Source of the DNA: Candidatus Tayloriibacteriota bacterium
Lineage (GTDB): Bacteria > Patescibacteriota > Minisyncoccia > Phycocordibacterales > PALSA-1337
Direction of reading: 5' to 3'
NCBI GenBank assembly: GCA_026395095.1
Contig: JAPLZI010000044.1
Location: forward strand, 3,926-12,523
DNA length: 8,598 bases
This document shows, in pieces, positions 5,571 through 8,598 of this stretch (position 1 is its first letter; every line of letters starts with the position of its first letter). The notes below the pieces were generated by a model. That model was not told where the DNA came from, did no database searches, and worked only from the letters and a program-made list of their open reading frames with translations. Both the position numbers and the translations under genes were made by a program.

Positions 5571-5618
5571 ATTTGTATCTCCCTCTTGCGAGGGCGGGCC
5601 CGAAGGCATTTGTATCTC
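5571..5618. repeat. Direct repeat pair flanking GC-rich palindromes
   Basis: ATTTGTATCTC occurs at 5571-5581 and again at 5608-5618, a 37-bp period. Between the copies are a small stem-loop CCCTC-TTGC-GAGGG (5581-5594), which shares its first base with the left repeat, and the palindrome CGGGCCCG (5595-5602), an abrupt GC-rich island in AT-rich DNA. It could be one unit of a dispersed repeat or the folded part of a short RNA; a single copy cannot show which. It occupies the gap between the toxin remnant and the dnaJ 3' end. Confidence 0.55.
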
Positions 5619-5622
5619 TATA

Positions 5623-5650
5623 AGAATAGCAAATCTATATACTCTGTCAA
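5623..5650 (-). promoter_or_regulatory. Possible minus-strand promoter after dnaJ
   Basis: On the minus strand TTGACA (5650 down to 5645, perfect) is followed after 16 bp by TATTCT (5628 down to 5623), with TGC directly before it as an extended -10. Transcription would begin near 5616 and run through the repeat-palindrome region, antisense to the 3' part of the toxin remnant. No convincing gene lies in that direction before trpS. Confidence 0.4.
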
Positions 5651-5667
5651 ATTTTCTAAAAAGATTA

Positions 5668-6588
5668 TCATAGCCCCTCCTTCTTAAGTTCGTCTATGAG
5701 TCTCTGGGCTTCCTTAGACAGTTTTCTCGGCATTACGACATGCGTGACAACCATAAGATCGCCGCGTCTGCCGGAACCGCTCCAAAGGCCTTGAGTTTCG
5801 TATGGAACACCTTTGCCTTTGACACGCAAGATCTCACCATGCGATGTTCCAGCGGGAATTTTGAGTTCAATCCTTCCATCCAATGTTTCCAGTTCGACTA
5901 CTCCACCGGCAAGCGCCATTGTGAGTTTGATCGACAATTCGGTTATTATATTGAACCCCTCCTTCCTGAAGGACGGATGATCCTTTACCCAGACTCTGAC
6001 GATGAGATCGCCGCGGCCGCCCTGTCCATTCTCACCCTTATCTTTTATGCGTAAGCCCTGACCTTTCTCAATGCCGGGAGGAATTTTTACTGTAAAGCGT
6101 TCTTTATCGATAGTAATATCCTTCTCGACTCCGAATATAGATTCCTTGAATGATATTTCTATGTCGACAGTGATGCTACGGCCCCTCCTTGGACGTCGTC
6201 CTCCGCCGAAGAATTCACCGAACAAATCCCCCAGGTCGAATTCTACGCCACCTTGACCGTTTTGGAATCCGCCCTGAAATCCAGAGAAATCAAAACCAGC
6301 AAAGTCCTGTGGATTGAACCCAGCGCCACCGAAGCCACCACGAAAACCACCTGCTCCAGGATTGAATCCAGATGGTCCGGCCGAGCCGAACATGTCGTAT
6401 TGCTTACGCTTGTTGTCGTCCGACAACACTGAATAAGCCTCACTGGCTTCCTTGAATTTCTGCGAGGATACCGGATCATTCTTGGTCTTATCAGGATGGT
6501 GTTCGTGCGCAAGCTTATGGAAGGCCTTTTTGATGTCCTCCTTGCTGGCGCTTTTATCGATTCCTAGGGTTTTGTAATAGTCCTTCAT
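5668..6588 (-). CDS. dnaJ: J-domain co-chaperone DnaJ, zinc-finger-less (CbpA-like architecture)
   Basis: The protein stimulates the ATPase of DnaK and delivers unfolded clients to it in the cytoplasm. It has 306 residues, against about 375 for a classical DnaJ. An N-terminal J domain (about 3-66) carries the essential HPD at 31-33. A Gly/Phe-rich linker spans about 68-130, with many GGF and GFN repeats. Two C-terminal beta-sandwich domains follow (about 138-215 and 216-285), with GRGDLIV (191-197) and RRGDLMV (274-280) at equivalent places. The four CxxCxGxG zinc repeats are absent and the whole protein has no cysteine, so it is a class B, CbpA-like J protein. It starts 4 bp after the dnaK stop. 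AAGGAG inside the last dnaK codons (6607 down to 6602) may be its ribosome binding site, although it is 13 bases from the ATG. No grpE lies beside it. Confidence 0.93.
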   Translation of the reverse strand: MKDYYKTLGIDKSASKEDIKKAFHKLAHEHHPDKTKNDPVSSQKFKEASEAYSVLSDDNKRKQYDMFGSAGPSGFNPGAGGFRGGFGGAGFNPQDFAGFDFSGFQGGFQNGQGGVEFDLGDLFGEFFGGGRRPRRGRSITVDIEISFKESIFGVEKDITIDKERFTVKIPPGIEKGQGLRIKDKGENGQGGRGDLIVRVWVKDHPSFRKEGFNIITELSIKLTMALAGGVVELETLDGRIELKIPAGTSHGEILRVKGKGVPYETQGLWSGSGRRGDLMVVTHVVMPRKLSKEAQRLIDELKKEGL

Positions 6589-6592
6589 TTAT

Positions 6593-8536
6593 TTATTTCT
6601 TCTCCTTGAATTCGGCATCCTTTACATTCGGGTCGCCGCCTTCGGGACCTTTTCCATCATTCGGACCTCCGGTTGAATTACCACCAGCTCCGGCGGCACC
6701 TGAAGCGCCTCCTCCTTGCTGCCCGGCCTGCTGTTGATTCATGAACTGGCCGATCTTCTGAATCTCGGTTGATAATGCTTCAGTAGCGCTCTTAACCGCC
6801 GCAGGGTCTATAGGTGTTGCGTCCCTAGCGGTCTTCAGAGCCGAGATCTTCTCTTCTATAGTCTTTTTGATATCAGCCGGCACCTTATCACCTGCGTCCT
6901 TCAAGGCCTTCTCTGCTGTATAGACAAGCTGTTCAGCTATGTTCCTTATCTCTATGTGCTCCTTTTTTGTCTTGTCTTCAGCCTCATGCTTGGCCGCTTC
7001 TTGCTTCATGCGTTCTACTTCCTCTTTTGAGAGGCCGCTAGTGGCAGTGATCTTGATAGAGTTAGCTTTGCCTGTTGCCTTGTCTTTCGCTGTGACATTC
7101 AGAATGCCGTTAGCATCGATATCGAATGTAACCTCGACTTGTGGCATGCCGCGGGGTGCCGGAGGAATACCGTCCAGAATGAATCGCCCGAGAGATTTGT
7201 TGTCAGCCGACAAGGCACGTTCACCTTGCGAAATATGGATTTCTACTGAAGTCTGATTATCAGCTGCTGTTGAGAATACCTGCGATCGCTGGGTAGGAAC
7301 AGTTGTGTTCTTTTCTATGAGCTTGGTCGCGACGCCGCCCAGAGTTTCTATTCCGAGCGATAGCGGAATAACGTCTAGGAGCAAAACGTCACGAACCTCT
7401 CCGCCCAATATTCCGCCTTGAATGGCGGCGCCCACCGCAACCACCTCGTCGGGATTCACTCCCATATGAGGATCTTTACCGAAGAATTTCTTTACAGCAT
7501 CTTGGAGAGCCGGCATGCGCGTCTGGCCGCCGACTAGGACTACTTCATTGATCTCACCAATCTTGAATGGAGACGCATCCATAGCGCGCTTTGTAATCAT
7601 CATGGCGCGATCTATGTATTCTGCGCATATCTCCTCGAGTTTGGCGCGCGTGAAAGTGACTAGGAGGTGCTTCGGTCCATCTGCCCCAGAAGTTACGAAT
7701 GGAATGTTGATCTCTGTTTGTGTCGCTGTTGAAAGCTCTATCTTTGCTTTTTCGGCTGCTTCATCGAGGCGTTGCAGAGCTAGGGCGTCCTTGCGAAGGT
7801 CGATGCCATTTTCCTTGGCGAATGTATCCGCAAGCCAGTTTACTATCTTTGCATCTATGTCGCGGCCGCCGAGATGGGAGTCGCCGTCAACTGATTTTAC
7901 TTCTACCACATCGTCGCCGACCTCTAGAACGGAAATATCGAATGTTCCGCCGCCGAAGTCGAATACTGCTATCTTTTCGTTTTTCTTCTTGTTGAATCCA
8001 TATGCGAGTGCGGCGGCAGTTGGCTCGTTGATGATGCGTTTTACATCGAGTCCGGCGATCTTGCCGGCATCCTTGGTTGCGGCGCGCTGTGAGTCGTTGA
8101 AGTAGGCAGGAACAGTGATGACCGCTTCAGTAATCTTTTCTCCGAGGCGTGCCTCGGCGTCTGTTTTGAGCTTCATGAGGATCATGGCCGAGACTTCCTC
8201 TGGGCGCATCCACTTGCCGCTCATGTTGACTTCGATGCCACCGTTCGATGCCTTGCGGACCTCGAATGGTAGGTTTTTAATATCCTTCTGAACGCTCGGT
8301 TCGTCGAATGTGTGTCCCATAAAACGCTTGATTTGTGAGATTGTGTTCTTGGGATTGGTAACTGCTTGGCGCTTGGCGAGAAGGCCTACGAGGCGCTCGC
8401 CGGTCTTTGACTGGGCGACGATGGAAGGAGTCGTTCTGGCGCCCTCGGCGTTCTCGAGTACGCGCGGACTGCCTGCTTCCATGACGGCCACAGCTGAAAA
8501 TGTTGTTCCTAGGTCAATTCCGATGATTTTGGACAT
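6593..8536 (-). CDS. dnaK: Hsp70 chaperone DnaK
   Basis: DnaK is the ATP-driven chaperone that binds exposed hydrophobic peptides with DnaJ and GrpE. The 647-residue length is normal. The actin-like ATPase domain has the phosphate loops GIDLGTTFS (6-14) and VFDFGGGTFDIS (191-202) and the adenosine segment VVLVGGQTRMP (332-342). DVLLLDV (383-389) is the interdomain linker. The substrate domain covers about 390-500, the helical lid about 500-600, and a disordered Gly-rich tail 606-635 ends in DAEFKEKK. The segment around residues 77-105 includes the insertion typical of Gram-negative DnaK and absent in Firmicutes. It is the first gene of a dnaK-dnaJ pair. No CIRCE inverted repeat is seen in the 62 bp upstream. 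The ATG at 8536 begins right at the family start, with no Shine-Dalgarno. Confidence 0.98.
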   Translation of the reverse strand: MSKIIGIDLGTTFSAVAVMEAGSPRVLENAEGARTTPSIVAQSKTGERLVGLLAKRQAVTNPKNTISQIKRFMGHTFDEPSVQKDIKNLPFEVRKASNGGIEVNMSGKWMRPEEVSAMILMKLKTDAEARLGEKITEAVITVPAYFNDSQRAATKDAGKIAGLDVKRIINEPTAAALAYGFNKKKNEKIAVFDFGGGTFDISVLEVGDDVVEVKSVDGDSHLGGRDIDAKIVNWLADTFAKENGIDLRKDALALQRLDEAAEKAKIELSTATQTEINIPFVTSGADGPKHLLVTFTRAKLEEICAEYIDRAMMITKRAMDASPFKIGEINEVVLVGGQTRMPALQDAVKKFFGKDPHMGVNPDEVVAVGAAIQGGILGGEVRDVLLLDVIPLSLGIETLGGVATKLIEKNTTVPTQRSQVFSTAADNQTSVEIHISQGERALSADNKSLGRFILDGIPPAPRGMPQVEVTFDIDANGILNVTAKDKATGKANSIKITATSGLSKEEVERMKQEAAKHEAEDKTKKEHIEIRNIAEQLVYTAEKALKDAGDKVPADIKKTIEEKISALKTARDATPIDPAAVKSATEALSTEIQKIGQFMNQQQAGQQGGGASGAAGAGGNSTGGPNDGKGPEGGDPNVKDAEFKEKK

Positions 8537-8549
8537 GGGTGTTTGTTAG

Positions 8550-8590
8550 TTTATAGGGTTGATTTATAAGGGGTTTCTAATAGTTGACAA
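8550..8590 (-). promoter_or_regulatory. dnaK promoter region
   Basis: On the minus strand TTGTCA (8590 down to 8585) and TATAAA (8568 down to 8563) are each five of six matches to the consensus, 16 bp apart, giving a leader of about 20 bases. A second TATAAA (8555 down to 8550) stands 13 bp before the ATG and would give a leader of about six bases. Neither leader contains a Shine-Dalgarno. No heat-shock repressor site (CIRCE) is recognisable. Confidence 0.55.
8584..8589 (+). promoter_or_regulatory. Possible -35 box of a divergent promoter leaving the window
   Basis: TTGACA on the plus strand is a perfect -35 hexamer overlapping the dnaK -35 on the other strand. Its -10 would fall beyond the right edge, so this is only a hint of a divergent plus-strand gene upstream of dnaK. 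Confidence 0.25.
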
Positions 8591-8598
8591 ATAAAGCT

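Noticed and set aside
5508..5609. 33-residue minus-strand frame (MPSGPPSQEGD...) in the gap
   Set aside because: Low-complexity start derived from the GC palindrome, no ribosome binding site, and it crosses the toxin-remnant hairpin. A possible promoter lies upstream, but the peptide is not protein-like enough to call.
7515..8105. 196-residue plus-strand reading frame opposite dnaK
   Set aside because: It is the complement of a highly conserved dnaK region. Long antisense frames are common opposite dnaK, and nothing in this protein is recognisable.
8537..8598. CIRCE (HrcA) operator upstream of dnaK
   Set aside because: No TTAGCACTC-N9-GAGTGCTAA-like inverted repeat is present in the visible 62 bp; it could still lie beyond the edge.

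Overview
The window looks like chromosomal housekeeping DNA from a bacterium with a compact genome. My best inference is a member of the Candidate Phyla Radiation (Patescibacteria), probably Parcubacteria-like. The reasons are a zinc-finger-less DnaJ beside DnaK, a membrane-anchored DUF7282-like protein, short gene spacings and overlaps, few Shine-Dalgarno sequences, -10 boxes placed almost on start codons, and a decayed PemK/MazF-type toxin gene of a kind I associate with that group. The standard bacterial code is in use: TAA, TAG and TGA all end clear genes.

Almost all genes are on the minus strand. Read in their direction of transcription (right to left) they are: dnaK and dnaJ (chaperone pair, 4 bp apart); a roughly 480-bp gap; trpS and scpA (tryptophanyl-tRNA synthetase and condensin kleisin, sharing an ATGA stop/start); then, after one small plus-strand gene, scpB, ftsW and murG (condensin subunit, septal peptidoglycan polymerase and lipid II synthase); and finally the first 130 codons of a membrane-anchored DUF7282-like protein that runs off the left edge.

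Two plus-strand items interrupt this layout. At 3300-3452 a 50-residue single-span membrane protein, with its own ribosome binding site and a very strong intrinsic terminator, sits between scpA and scpB. At 5287-5561, in what first looks like an empty gap, lies a recognisable remnant of a PemK/MazF-family toxin gene. It has its N-terminal tip, an internal deletion with frameshift, an in-frame TAG, and an intact-looking C-terminal part. A consensus plus-strand promoter and a terminator-like hairpin still precede it.

Functionally the window joins cell envelope and division (FtsW and MurG consume and make lipid II), chromosome segregation (ScpA and ScpB with SMC, which is not in view), translation (TrpS) and protein folding (DnaK and DnaJ; GrpE is not in view). 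I did not find a wholly new system. The most interesting material is the toxin remnant with its surrounding regulatory DNA, the small membrane gene between scpA and scpB, and repeated signs of leaderless or near-leaderless transcription.
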